Shown here: positions 7,798-17,679 of the stretch, one piece after another
Numbering within the stretch: position 1 is the first letter of the stretch
How the letters are laid out: each line of letters begins with the position of its first letter
Assembly (NCBI RefSeq): GCF_000701425.1
Contig: NZ_KL370781.1
Location: forward strand, 1-48,096
Source of the DNA: Deinococcus frigens DSM 12807
Lineage (GTDB): Bacteria > Deinococcota > Deinococci > Deinococcales > Deinococcaceae
Direction: 5' to 3'
DNA length: 48,096 nt
The notes under the pieces: generated by a model
The model's input: only the letters and a program-made list of their open reading frames with translations
Told to the model about the DNA's origin: nothing
The model's database searches: none
Position numbers and translations under genes: made by a program

Positions 7798-8526
7798 CTA
7801 CAGCTTGTCCCCGACATGAATTGCCGCGATCCCAAAGGTGAGCAGCCGGTGGCGTGTGCGAAAGCCGGAGGCGCGCATCAGGTCCGCCAGGCGGTCAGGC
7901 GGGGGAAAGGCCAGCACACTTTCGGGCAGGTAGGTGTACGCACCCGCGTTGCCGCTGACAGCAGCGCCGATACGCGGCAGCACATGCTGGAAATAAAAGC
8001 GGAACACGCTGCCGAACAATCCGGCGCGCGGCGGCGGAAATTCCAGGATCACCGCCCGTCCGCCGGGGGCCAGCACCCGCCAGAACTCGGACAGGCCGCG
8101 CGCGTAGTCGGCGAAATTGCGGAAGCCAAAGGCGCAGGTCACGCTGTCGAAACTGCCGTCCGGGTAGGGCAGGTTCAGGGCGTCGCCCTCCTCCAGTGCG
8201 ATGTCCAGATGCCGCGCTGCCGCCTTGCTCCGCCCGATCTCCAGCATCTGCGGCACGAAGTCGCTGCCCACCACCTCCGCACCCGGCGCGCGGCGTTTGA
8301 GTTCCAGCGCAAAATCTGCCGTCCCCGTCGCCACGTCCAGCACCCGCGCGGGGGCAAAGGCCAGCGCCTCGCGCGCCGCCTCGCGCCGCCAGCCCCGGTC
8401 CACGCCCAGACTCAGGACGCGGTTGAGCAGATCATAACGCGGGGCAATCGAGGCGAACATGGCCTGCACATCGCCGCCCTTGTCCTGTCTGTCGCCCACG
8501 GAGGGCTTTTTCGGTGCGGCGGTCAT
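7798..8526 (-). CDS. menG: Demethylmenaquinone methyltransferase (MenG/UbiE)
   Basis: The 242-residue class I SAM methyltransferase makes menaquinone from demethylmenaquinone. Seen are the family start MFASIAPRYDLLNRVLS (about residues 22-38), the SAM loop VLDVATGTADFA (about 60), the DALNLPYPDGSFDSVTCAFG segment, and the GNAGAYTYLPESV signature near residue 190. The ATG at 8526 is preferred over a TTG two codons earlier. It is the third gene of the kbl-GNAT-menG run, and its first 95 or so bases overlap the 3' end of the acetyltransferase gene, an unusually long overlap. The neighbours do not point to a quinone operon. Confidence 0.9.
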   Translation of the reverse strand: MTAAPKKPSVGDRQDKGGDVQAMFASIAPRYDLLNRVLSLGVDRGWRREAAREALAFAPARVLDVATGTADFALELKRRAPGAEVVGSDFVPQMLEIGRSKAAARHLDIALEEGDALNLPYPDGSFDSVTCAFGFRNFADYARGLSEFWRVLAPGGRAVILEFPPPRAGLFGSVFRFYFQHVLPRIGAAVSGNAGAYTYLPESVLAFPPPDRLADLMRASGFRTRHRLLTFGIAAIHVGDKL

Positions 8527-8974
8527 GGGCAAGATGATAGCCGGGCGGGGACGGGACAGGCGGGAAGGGCAACCAGAAGAATCGGTCCAGCCGCAGCAAT
8601 CCCGCTGGCGTGGGCGTAAAGCCGCATAGCTCGTAAAAGCCGCTCAGATGCGGTTCGTAGTCCACATGCAGCCACTCCAGACCACCGTGTTCGCGCGCTG
8701 CCGCCGCCGCCCGCCGCACCAGCTCGGTGCCAATGCCGCGCCGCGCCCAGCCCGGGTGAACCGTGGTGTCCAGCAAAAAGGCATGAACACCGCCGTCCCA
8801 CGCGACATTGACAAAGCCCACCAGCTCTGTGCCGTCAAAGGCGGTGATCCAGGTCAGCGAGTGTTCGAGGATGCGGCTCCAAGCGCTGCCGTCATCGTGG
8901 CCGCCCCACGCAGCCTGCCGGAGTTGACCTAGTGCGGACAGATCGGGCAGGTCGCGGACGCGGTAATCGATCAG
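8432..8974 (-). CDS. GNAT-family N-acetyltransferase, probable CTG start
   Basis: The frame has no ATG, GTG or TTG at its expected beginning. Coding quality runs back to a CTG at 8974 whose last two bases plus the next A form the TGA stop of kbl (CTGA). From that CTG the protein is 180 residues, starting with LIDYRVRDLPDL (the first residue would be Met). The acetyl-CoA loop is VHPGWARRGIGTELVRRA (about residues 72-90), followed by YEPHLSGFYELCGF, typical of GNAT enzymes. A GTG at 8821 would remove the first strand and helix. The substrate is unknown. The last 35 or so residues overlap menG and look atypical, so a late frameshift is possible. Confidence 0.75.
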   Translation of the reverse strand: MIDYRVRDLPDLSALGQLRQAAWGGHDDGSAWSRILEHSLTWITAFDGTELVGFVNVAWDGGVHAFLLDTTVHPGWARRGIGTELVRRAAAAAREHGGLEWLHVDYEPHLSGFYELCGFTPTPAGLLRLDRFFWLPFPPVPSPPGYHLAHDRRTEKALRGRQTGQGRRCAGHVRLDCPAL

Positions 8975-10161
8975 ACGCCCGCCACCTTCAGTTTGCGGCC
9001 CACCTTCTCATAGGCCGAGAGCGCTTGATCCAGATCGGCGCGCGTGTGCTCGGCAGTCACGATGTTGCGGATGCGGGCGCTGCCGCGCGGCACGGTGGGA
9101 AAGCCCAGGCCCACGGCGAAAACCCCTTCCTCAAACAGCAGGCGGCTGGCCTCGAAGGCGGCCTCCGGCTCCCCGAAGAGGACCGGGGTGATGGGCGTGA
9201 CGCTGCCCATGGTGTCGAAGCCCAGCCTTTCAAGTTCAGCCTTGAAGTAATGCGTGTTGTCCCACAGCCGCCGCATCAGGGATGGGTCGCGCTGCACTTC
9301 CTCGATGGCGGCCACCAGACCGCCCACCACGGCCGGGGGCTGCGCGGTGGAGAACAGGTAGGGGCGGGCGCGGTTGATCAGCAGCTCGCGCAGGTCCGCG
9401 TGTCCAGCGGCGTAGCCTCCCACGCCTCCCCAGGCTTTGGACAGCGTGCCCACCTGGATCACGTCGTCAGCGTTCTCAAAGCCGAAGTGATGCACGGTGC
9501 CGCGCCCGGCCTCGCCCATCACGCCGCTGCCGTGAGCGTCGTCCACGTAGGTCACCGCGCCGTATTTGCGGGCCACCTCGATCAATTTATCCAGCGGGGC
9601 CAGATCGCCGTCCATGCTGAACACGCCGTCGGTGACCACCAGCTTCAGGCCGCCGGTCTCGTGCTCCTGCAAGAGCCGTTCCAGATCGCCCGCGTCAGCG
9701 TGCCTGTAGACCTTTTTGGTGGCCTTGGTCAGCCGCAGCCCGTCGATGATGCTGGCGTGGTTCAACTCGTCGCTGACCACCAGATCCCCCTCGCGCAGCA
9801 GCGCGCCCAGCACGCCCTGGTTGGTGGTAAAGCCGCTGTGCAGCACCAGCGCGCTGCCGGTGTGCTTGAAAGCGGCCAGTTGCGCCTCCAGCTCCTCGTG
9901 AATCCGCAGCGTTCCGGCGATGGTCCGCACGGCCCCGGCCCCCACACCCCATTCGCGCAGGTAGGCGGCGGCCCGTTCCTTGAGGCGGGCATGATCGGCG
10001 AACCCCAGATAATTGTTGCTCGCCAGGTTCACGACCTCTTTGCCGTCCACCCTCATGCGGGCGCGGTTGGCCCCGTCCAGCACACGCGGTCTGATCAGCA
10101 GTCCGCTGTCCCGCAGGCCCGAAAGTTCGGCGCTCAGACGATCTGAAAGGGAGGTGGTCAT
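8971..10161 (-). CDS. kbl: Glycine C-acetyltransferase / 2-amino-3-ketobutyrate CoA ligase
   Basis: The 396-residue PLP enzyme is of the alpha-oxoamine synthase family. Seen are NNYLGFADHARLKERA (about 48-63), the DDAHGSGVMGEAGRGT motif (about 205-220) and the PLP-lysine loop TLSKAWGGVGGY (about 240). Kbl interconverts 2-amino-3-oxobutyrate plus CoA with glycine plus acetyl-CoA. BioF (8-amino-7-oxononanoate synthase) is a close relative, and in the Deinococcus-Thermus group one enzyme can be hard to assign. No threonine dehydrogenase or biotin gene is next to it. TAGACT ends seven bases before the ATG, so the mRNA is probably leaderless. Confidence 0.88.
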   Translation of the reverse strand: MTTSLSDRLSAELSGLRDSGLLIRPRVLDGANRARMRVDGKEVVNLASNNYLGFADHARLKERAAAYLREWGVGAGAVRTIAGTLRIHEELEAQLAAFKHTGSALVLHSGFTTNQGVLGALLREGDLVVSDELNHASIIDGLRLTKATKKVYRHADAGDLERLLQEHETGGLKLVVTDGVFSMDGDLAPLDKLIEVARKYGAVTYVDDAHGSGVMGEAGRGTVHHFGFENADDVIQVGTLSKAWGGVGGYAAGHADLRELLINRARPYLFSTAQPPAVVGGLVAAIEEVQRDPSLMRRLWDNTHYFKAELERLGFDTMGSVTPITPVLFGEPEAAFEASRLLFEEGVFAVGLGFPTVPRGSARIRNIVTAEHTRADLDQALSAYEKVGRKLKVAGV

Positions 10162-11021
10162 GCCCCAGAGTCTAGGCGCGTGCCCCGGTGTCTGTCCGTG
10201 AGCCAGAGACAGTCTTCAAGGGAGCGGAGCCTCAAAGCAACAGTCGTGGGGAAGCCGGTCACGTTGGGAAATCTTACGTCCCAGCACACGGCTTGCAGTA
10301 GAAGTCCTCGCTTTAATCTGGCTGGAAGGAGAAGCAGAGTAGACGCGTGGCGTGGTTTGGCACTTTCCCGCTTGTGCCGGATTTGAACGCCGTGCGCATC
10401 ACGCCTGAAGTACCGACATCACCCGGCCTGGAAAGTGGAAAGAATGACCTGCGTAATCTGGAAGCGCGGGAGCGGTCCGGGTTGCCAAGGCATATCCACC
10501 CGTCTGGAAAGGGGCCGGTCTATATCAGCCTGTTCAAAGCGCCGATCCCTGACAAGACTCAATGTGAAAGTACCTTCATAAATGCAGTTTGCGAAACGGC
10601 AACATGAGAGAGCTTGCAGGCAGATGGCCCTGCCGGGACTTCGTCGTCTCGCGGGTGTGGTGATGGCGCTGCGTTGGTTGAGAAAGAGTGTATCGGCGCT
10701 TGATCCTCCATTCGTCATATCTGACCGACGTTTCAAGAAATTGCCAGATTTAAAGCCTCGGCACCAAATTATGAGCGCCATGAGAAGCGTTTCAAGAGAA
10801 TGATTTGCAGACTCCTCTAATAAGATTTGGTTAAGGTAACTGTGCATGCACAACGGCGGTACTTCGGCAGCAGATTGATCCAAGGTACATTTTCCAGCGG
10901 CCAGACGCATCACTACGCCCGACATGGTTGCCCAGGAACACACGCTCAGGCCAACGACGCCTGTAACTGCAACCTGAATCGACCAAGTCATCACCCCCAT
11001 CCGTCCAAGAGGAAACCCACC
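10162..11021. other. Long non-coding stretch before the NPCBM lipoprotein
   Basis: About 860 bases with lower GC than the flanks. Open frames exist on both strands, including about 200 codons on the minus strand, but none has a ribosome site, a leaderless box or recognisable protein sequence. It contains the kbl -10 box (10169-10174) and presumably the promoter of the downstream lipoprotein. I could not fit a known riboswitch; GGGAAGCCGGT near 10251 only loosely recalls a cobalamin aptamer. Confidence 0.4.
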
Positions 11022-12854
11022 ATGTCCCATTCCCCCCGTGCTGCTTTTTCCCTGACCGCTCTGGCCCTGACCCTGACCCTGGCCGCCTGTTCACAGCAGA
11101 CCGCCGCGCCTCAACCACAGGCCGATCAGCAGGACGGCAGTCAATTCATCTACGACGGCACGGACCACTCCTGGGTTTCTGATGACAACGGACTGGCCGA
11201 CTCCGGGGGCACCCTGAAACCCCAGGCAATTAATTCCGGCAACAACACGCTGAGCTATGAACCGTGGACGGCCGCCACCAACGGCTGGGGTCCCATCGAG
11301 CGCAACATGAGCAACGGCGAGAAAGGGTCCAATGACGGACGGGCACTGAGCATCGACGGCAAAAAGTACGACAGCGGCTTCGGCACCCACGCCAACTCCT
11401 CGATGACCTTTAACCTGGGCGGCCAGTGCAGCAGGTTCGTCAGCGACGTCGGCCTCGACGACGAGGTAGGCAACCAGGGCAGCGTGGTCTTCAAGGTGTA
11501 CGCCGACGGAGTCAAGCTCTTCGACAGTGGCACGATGACCGGTGCGGAGGCAGCAAAGACCGTCAACGTGGACGTCTCGGGCCGCCAGGAATTGAAGCTG
11601 GTGGTGACCGACGGCGGCGACAACATCAATTACGATCACGCCGACTGGGGTGGGGCCACGCTGATGGACTGCAATGTGTCCGCCACGCCTGCGCCGCCTG
11701 TGCCGCCCAGCCCTGCGCCGCCCAGCGTCGCTCCGCCCACCGGCAATGTCCAGTACAGCGGGCCGCTGGTCATCACCAAGGGCGGCACCTACCGGGGTAA
11801 CTGGCAGAGCCTGGACCCCTATGTGCCTACCGTGCGCATCTCCACCACTGAACCGGTCGTGATCGAAGGCTCGAACCTGCGCGGACGCGGCGAACTGATT
11901 CGCGGCTGGAAGGTGAACCTGACCGTCCGTAATTCCAACGGCTACGGTATGAACCCCAACATCAGTGGCCGGCCCGCCGGACGCTTCATTGCCGCCGAAG
12001 AGGTCTACAACCTCCGGGTAGAGAACAACTACATGGAAGGCACGACGGGCATTTACGTCAATCAATTCTACGGCAAGGCGTCCGGACAGACCATCAAGAT
12101 CCTGCGCAACAAGGCCAAGAACATTGATGGGCGCAAGAGTGACGGCAAGGGCGGGTACAACGGTGACCGCTATTATGTCCAGTTCGCACAGATTGCCAAA
12201 GTTTATGGTGTGCCCGGCATGGAAATCGCCTGGAACGAAGTCATCAACGAGCCGGGCAAAAGCTCGCTGGAGGAGAACATCAACCTGTACTCTACCAGCG
12301 GCACGTCCAGCAGCCGGATGCAGATCCATGACAATTACATCCAGGGCGCATTCGCGGTCGACCCAAGTTCAGCCGCAAAGTACTCCGGTGGCGGCATCAT
12401 GCTGGGCGACGGTCCGGTGGACGACCTGAGCAAGGCGGGCGGCTACGTCGACGTCTACAACAACCAGATCGTCAGCACCTCCAACCAGGGGATCGGCATC
12501 GCCGGGGGCCATGACCACAAGGTGTACAACAACCGCATTCTCTCGAGCGGACGCCTGCCCACCGGCGAGACCAACCAGTCCCAGAACGTCGGGATTTACG
12601 TCTGGGACGTCATGAGTGGCAAGCGCACTGGGGCATGGTTCAACAACACGGTTCACGACAACGTGATTGGCTGGACCCGCATCCGGTCTGACAACAGCAC
12701 CTGGTTCAACAACACCTGGTTCGCCGACTGCTCCAGCACTTGCTACAACAACAAGTCCTGGTCCGGCGCGGTGACGCTGGATACCGAGAAGCAGGAGTAC
12801 CAGCTCTGGCAGAGCAAGTTCCGCGCCGCTGGCCTGAGCGTGGGACCGAACTGA
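11022..12854 (+). CDS. Secreted lipoprotein with NPCBM and right-handed beta-helix domains
   Basis: The 610-residue protein has a lipoprotein signal peptide (TLTLAACS, lipid cysteine near residue 24). An NPCBM-type carbohydrate-binding domain covers about residues 75-220, with YDSGFGTHANS and VFKVYADGVKLFDSG. A proline-rich hinge (PAPPVPPSPAPPS) follows. From about residue 245 to the end is a parallel beta-helix of the polysaccharide-lyase or mannuronan-epimerase type, with repeated short strands such as NNQIVSTSNQGIGIAGG and VYNNRILSSG. It is likely an exported polysaccharide-binding and perhaps polysaccharide-cleaving enzyme; the substrate is unknown. The ATG at 11022 is chosen for the signal peptide and an AGAGG ribosome site. 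Confidence 0.8.
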   Translation: MSHSPRAAFSLTALALTLTLAACSQQTAAPQPQADQQDGSQFIYDGTDHSWVSDDNGLADSGGTLKPQAINSGNNTLSYEPWTAATNGWGPIERNMSNGEKGSNDGRALSIDGKKYDSGFGTHANSSMTFNLGGQCSRFVSDVGLDDEVGNQGSVVFKVYADGVKLFDSGTMTGAEAAKTVNVDVSGRQELKLVVTDGGDNINYDHADWGGATLMDCNVSATPAPPVPPSPAPPSVAPPTGNVQYSGPLVITKGGTYRGNWQSLDPYVPTVRISTTEPVVIEGSNLRGRGELIRGWKVNLTVRNSNGYGMNPNISGRPAGRFIAAEEVYNLRVENNYMEGTTGIYVNQFYGKASGQTIKILRNKAKNIDGRKSDGKGGYNGDRYYVQFAQIAKVYGVPGMEIAWNEVINEPGKSSLEENINLYSTSGTSSSRMQIHDNYIQGAFAVDPSSAAKYSGGGIMLGDGPVDDLSKAGGYVDVYNNQIVSTSNQGIGIAGGHDHKVYNNRILSSGRLPTGETNQSQNVGIYVWDVMSGKRTGAWFNNTVHDNVIGWTRIRSDNSTWFNNTWFADCSSTCYNNKSWSGAVTLDTEKQEYQLWQSKFRAAGLSVGPN

Positions 12855-12899
12855 GCCTTAACTGTCGAAAAGTATCGGCTTCATCCAGGAAGTGAAGCC

Positions 12900-12934
12900 A
12901 AGAAGACCTGCCACGCACGGCAGGTCTTCTTTTC
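12900..12934 (+). terminator. Rho-independent terminator after the NPCBM lipoprotein gene
   Basis: AAGAAGACCTGCC, a six-base loop, GGCAGGTCTTCTT then TT: a long near-perfect stem ending in T residues 45 bases after the stop codon. The A-rich 5' arm means it could also act on the opposite strand. Confidence 0.85.
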
Positions 12935-13069
12935 GTTCCCTTCCGGCTTCTCGCTGGCTTGACGGGAATCGTCTTTCATCACGAAGCGGCAAACTGGACC
13001 CTGATCTTTCACAAGGCGCGTCTCCGCATCCTAAATGAATCCGGGCCAGAGGTGAGAGACGCGAAAGAT

Positions 13070-14464
<1,395 letters not shown>

Positions 14465-14514
14465 GTGGGGCAGTTTAGCGGGGTAGGGGCCGGAGGATCA
14501 GGCCCAGCCAGGCT

Positions 14515-15051
14515 TTACAGATCGCAGCGGCTGAGAGTGCGGGGCCAGTTCAGACTTAGGCCGCTGACGTTCCGGGGACCAACTTGCAAAGCCTCTCGCT
14601 GTCCCCAACCGATTTTGAGCTGTCCCAATGGCTTCTCCTGAAAACCCGTCGGCACCACCCAAGACCGTGCTGCAATCGCGCTAACCCCCTTGAGCTGGGC
14701 GGCGCTCACCCCAATCATGCAGCGGGCCAGCACACCACGCGCCACAGCGGTCACGGCCTGTTTCTGAAGTGTTGTGGCCTGCGGCGTATCGATCCACAAC
14801 AGCACTGAATTGACACGTCCAGCCCCGTTGCCCGCCCCCAGAGATCCTAGAACTTCAGTGGTACTGGAGCCAACGCGGATTCGCAGCCAATGGGTGGCCC
14901 CCGCAGAAAATGGCGGCGTGAACTCGCGCACGTCGCTGACGCCTGGAATCCGTTTCAAAATCTCCATGCGTGTGGAAGGCTGAAGCGGCTCTGCGCCTCC
15001 AGCCAGCGCCCCCGCACACAGGGCCAGGCCAAGAAGACAGAAGGTTTTCAT
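14515..15051 (-). CDS. Secreted protein of unknown function
   Basis: The 178-residue protein opens with a signal peptide ([20 protein letters not shown]). I do not recognise the mature domain. It has two cysteines late in the chain (ARCMIG and SRCDL) that could form a disulphide. The ATG at 15051 overlaps the stop of the S9 peptidase gene as ATGA, so the two are translationally coupled and may act together in the envelope. Confidence 0.75.
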   Translation of the reverse strand: MKTFCLLGLALCAGALAGGAEPLQPSTRMEILKRIPGVSDVREFTPPFSAGATHWLRIRVGSSTTEVLGSLGAGNGAGRVNSVLLWIDTPQATTLQKQAVTAVARGVLARCMIGVSAAQLKGVSAIAARSWVVPTGFQEKPLGQLKIGWGQREALQVGPRNVSGLSLNWPRTLSRCDL

Positions 15052-17024
15052 GCCTTCAGCCACTGCTCCAGCCAGCCCAGGTACTCCTCCAGCCGCTTAA
15101 TCCGCCGGTCCGGGCGGCCCGCGCGCGACAGTTCGTGGTTTTCCTCCGGGAAGCGCACGAAACGCGTCGGGACGCCGTGCAGGGTCAGGGCGGCATACCA
15201 CTGCTCGGCCTGCTCGATGGGGCAGCGGTGGTCCAGCACGCTATGCACGATCAGGGTGGGCGTCTTCACGTCCTCCACGTATTGCAGCGGGCTGAGGTCC
15301 CAGAGCCTGAGCGCGTCGGCGCGGCGGTGGAAGTTCAGGCCCAGCTCGTCGTCCCAGAAGCGCATTCCGATATCGGAGGTGCCGCCAAACGACAGCAGAT
15401 TGCAGATGCTGCGGTCCGTGATGGCGGCCTGAAAACGCGTCGTGTGGCCGGTGATCCAGTTGGTCATGAAACCGCCGTAACTGCCGCCCATCACGGCGCT
15501 GCGTGTTCCGTCCAGACGCGGATACGCCTCCAGGCAGCGGTCAAAGAAGTTCAGCAGATCGTCCATGTCGGGGGCGCCCCAGCGCGCGTGGATGTCGTCT
15601 ACCCACGCCTGACCGTAACCGGCGCTGCCGCGCGGATTGCTGTAGCACACGCCAGAGCCGCGCGCCGCAAACAGTTGGAACTCGTGCATAAAGGCGTGGC
15701 CGTAGTCGGTGTGCGGGCCGCCGTGGATGCTCAGCAGGGCGGGGACTTTTTCCTGGCCCCCGGGCAGCAGCGCCCAGCCCTCGCCCTCGCCGAGTTCATT
15801 CTGGAAGGTCACGCGCTCGGGGGTGCGGGCGGGAAAGGGCAGACGGTCATGCAGCTTCGTCACCTGAACGCCGTTCAATTCCACTTCGGGAAAGCGGTCT
15901 GCCCGTTCGCGGATCAGGGCCACGCCGCCGCCAGCCGCCGTGAAAGAGGGAATGACGGCCTGCGGATCGTGGTCCTGCGGGGTGACCTCGCCGCCTAGCG
16001 TGACGCGGAACAGGCCGCAACTGCCGCGCACGGTGCTGGAAAACAGCAGGGTCTGCTCGTCCAGCCAGACCGGCTGCTCGGGCAGCGCCCCGACATGGCA
16101 ATCGCCGCCCACCAGGTTGCCCACGCCGTAATCGTGGCGCTCGTCCAGCCGCCGCCACGAGCCGTCGGCAGCCACCAGGAACAGGTGGCTGTTCTCCGGG
16201 CTGCCCTTGCCCTCGGGGCGGCCTACCAGGGCAAAGCGCTGTCCGTCCGGGTGGGGAATCAGCGTGCCGATGGCCGAGTTCCAGCGGCTGAGCTGTGCGG
16301 GCGGGCCGTCCAGTGGCAGGCGGTAGACCTCCTGCTGCCAGTGAACCGCCTTCAGCTCATCGGCGCTGGACACAAACAGCACGCCCTCTGAATCCGGCTG
16401 CCAGGCGTAGCCCGTGACCTCGATCTCGGGCGCGAGCCATTCGGTCAATTCGTCTTTCTGCACGTCGTAGCGCCACAGCCGAGCCGGGCGTTCGGGCAGC
16501 CAGTCGCGCCCGTTAAAGCGGTAGCGGGGGCGGGTGATCACGCGGGCCTCGCCGCGCTCGTCGCGTTGGTCCTCATCGTCGCCCGGGCTGAAAAAGGCCA
16601 GGTAGCGCCCGTCGGGGCTGTATTGCAGGTCCTGCACGGCTCCTTTAAAGGTAGTAACGCGCCGCGCCTCGCCCCCGCCCAGCGGCAGCAGATGGACCTG
16701 CCCCTTTCGTCCGTTGCCGTCGCGCACGAAGGCCAGGGTCTGCCCGTCCGGTGACCAGCGCGGCGCGGTGTCGCGGCCCTCGCCGGTGGTGAGCTGCCGC
16801 GCCCCCGTTCCGTCATGATCTGTGCCGTCACCCAGCCACAGGTGGGACTTGTAGCGCGGTCTGGCAAAGTCCCGGTCGGGCTTCTGGAGGTCTTCCTCCT
16901 CCACGCGGGCCAGCACGAAGGCGACGCGACGCCCATCCGGGCTGACCTGCGGATCGGAGGGAAAGGCCAGGGCCAGCAGGCTGCCAGGACCGGGGACTGG
17001 ATGGCCAGGATTCGGGTTGGACAT
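15048..17024 (-). CDS. S9-family prolyl-oligopeptidase-type serine peptidase
   Basis: The 658-residue protein has an N-terminal beta-propeller with WD/TolB-like repeats (SPDGRRVAFV, SPDGQTLAFV, SPDGRYLAFF) and a C-terminal alpha/beta-hydrolase. The nucleophile elbow is GGSYGGFMTNW near residue 508, with the acid in SVLDHRCPI and the histidine in ENHELSR near the end. This is the acylaminoacyl-peptidase/oligopeptidase group; it has no signal peptide, so it is cytoplasmic. The ATG at 17024 is preferred to one three codons earlier because TATTGT (17037-17032) then lies seven bases upstream, a leaderless arrangement. Confidence 0.9.
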   Translation of the reverse strand: MSNPNPGHPVPGPGSLLALAFPSDPQVSPDGRRVAFVLARVEEEDLQKPDRDFARPRYKSHLWLGDGTDHDGTGARQLTTGEGRDTAPRWSPDGQTLAFVRDGNGRKGQVHLLPLGGGEARRVTTFKGAVQDLQYSPDGRYLAFFSPGDDEDQRDERGEARVITRPRYRFNGRDWLPERPARLWRYDVQKDELTEWLAPEIEVTGYAWQPDSEGVLFVSSADELKAVHWQQEVYRLPLDGPPAQLSRWNSAIGTLIPHPDGQRFALVGRPEGKGSPENSHLFLVAADGSWRRLDERHDYGVGNLVGGDCHVGALPEQPVWLDEQTLLFSSTVRGSCGLFRVTLGGEVTPQDHDPQAVIPSFTAAGGGVALIRERADRFPEVELNGVQVTKLHDRLPFPARTPERVTFQNELGEGEGWALLPGGQEKVPALLSIHGGPHTDYGHAFMHEFQLFAARGSGVCYSNPRGSAGYGQAWVDDIHARWGAPDMDDLLNFFDRCLEAYPRLDGTRSAVMGGSYGGFMTNWITGHTTRFQAAITDRSICNLLSFGGTSDIGMRFWDDELGLNFHRRADALRLWDLSPLQYVEDVKTPTLIVHSVLDHRCPIEQAEQWYAALTLHGVPTRFVRFPEENHELSRAGRPDRRIKRLEEYLGWLEQWLKA

Positions 17025-17061
17025 GCGCCCCACAATAGCCCGTCTTACAAGCGGCCCAGCA

Positions 17062-17113
17062 GACCATCATGATGAATTGGTAAAGACCAATTGCAGAATA
17101 ATTCCTGATGGTC
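17062..17113. repeat. Nested inverted repeat (cruciform-like)
   Basis: GACCATCA (17062-17069) and TGATGGTC (17106-17113) form an outer pair. Inside is a perfect hairpin AATTGGT-aaag-ACCAATT (17075-17092). It lies between the divergent S9 peptidase gene and a small-protein gene and is AT-rich relative to the surroundings. It could be a regulatory site, a small RNA structure or a relic of a small mobile element. Confidence 0.5.
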
Positions 17114-17305
17114 AGATCGGCGTCAGTTAGTCTAGACGAACCTGCTTCACCGGCTTCAATCTGGTCCGTCTGCTTTCGGCTCTGCCGCGCTCCCTACAAG
17201 ACGTGGCGGGGCCACCGGCGCTCTCAAGTTCAGCCCTGCCGGTGCGGACGGTGTCCCTCTGGCCCCATCGCCTTCACCCCCTTTCCCATCCCCTGGAGGT
17301 CTGCC

Positions 17306-17524
17306 ATGCAAGAACTCTCGTGTACCTGGGTCCCCGGCACCACCAACATCGTTCGACTGAAAATCAGCGGCGAGACCAGCGCCGGGCGCAACGCCGCGCG
17401 CACCATCGAAGTGACCAGCAGCAGCCTGAGCCGCATCTTCGGCAAGGAGGCGGTCAACGAGCTGTATCTGAAGGGCCGCGCCAGGGTCAAGGCCGATCCG
17501 CAGCAGATCGCCCTGCTGACCTGA
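17306..17524 (+). CDS. Small conserved-type protein of unknown function
   Basis: The protein has 72 residues and starts at an ATG with a strong CTGGAGG ribosome site. It opens with ELSCTWVPGTTNIVRLKIS and shows alternating beta-type sequence followed by a charged segment. I do not recognise a family. The gene stands alone with its own terminator at 17544-17576, and its codon use is typical of the genome, so it is a real gene. Confidence 0.75.
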   Translation: MQELSCTWVPGTTNIVRLKISGETSAGRNAARTIEVTSSSLSRIFGKEAVNELYLKGRARVKADPQQIALLT

Positions 17525-17543
17525 AGCGATAGCCCTCTCACTG

Positions 17544-17576
17544 GACCTCTGACCCGACCGGGCCGGAGGTCTTTTT
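17544..17576 (+). terminator. Rho-independent terminator
   Basis: GACCTC (17544-17549) pairs with GAGGTC (17566-17571), followed by TTTTT. It lies 20 bases after the stop of the 72-residue protein gene. Confidence 0.75.
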
Positions 17577-17679
17577 GCTGGACCGGATTTGCTGCAACCA
17601 TTTGCCGGATCATCCTGCCGTGCCGCTTTGGTGGGAGGGGGATTTTTTGCGCCCGCCTGGGCCGGAGTAGCATGGAGTC

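Noticed and set aside
10240..10320. Possible cobalamin-type riboswitch (GGGAAGCCGGT)
   Set aside because: The B12-box and the conserved core that should follow are missing, and neither neighbouring gene suits B12 control.
10419..11030. Minus-strand open frame of about 200 codons before the NPCBM lipoprotein
   Set aside because: No ribosome site or leaderless box, no recognisable protein sequence, and it begins inside the signal-peptide region of a real gene on the other strand.
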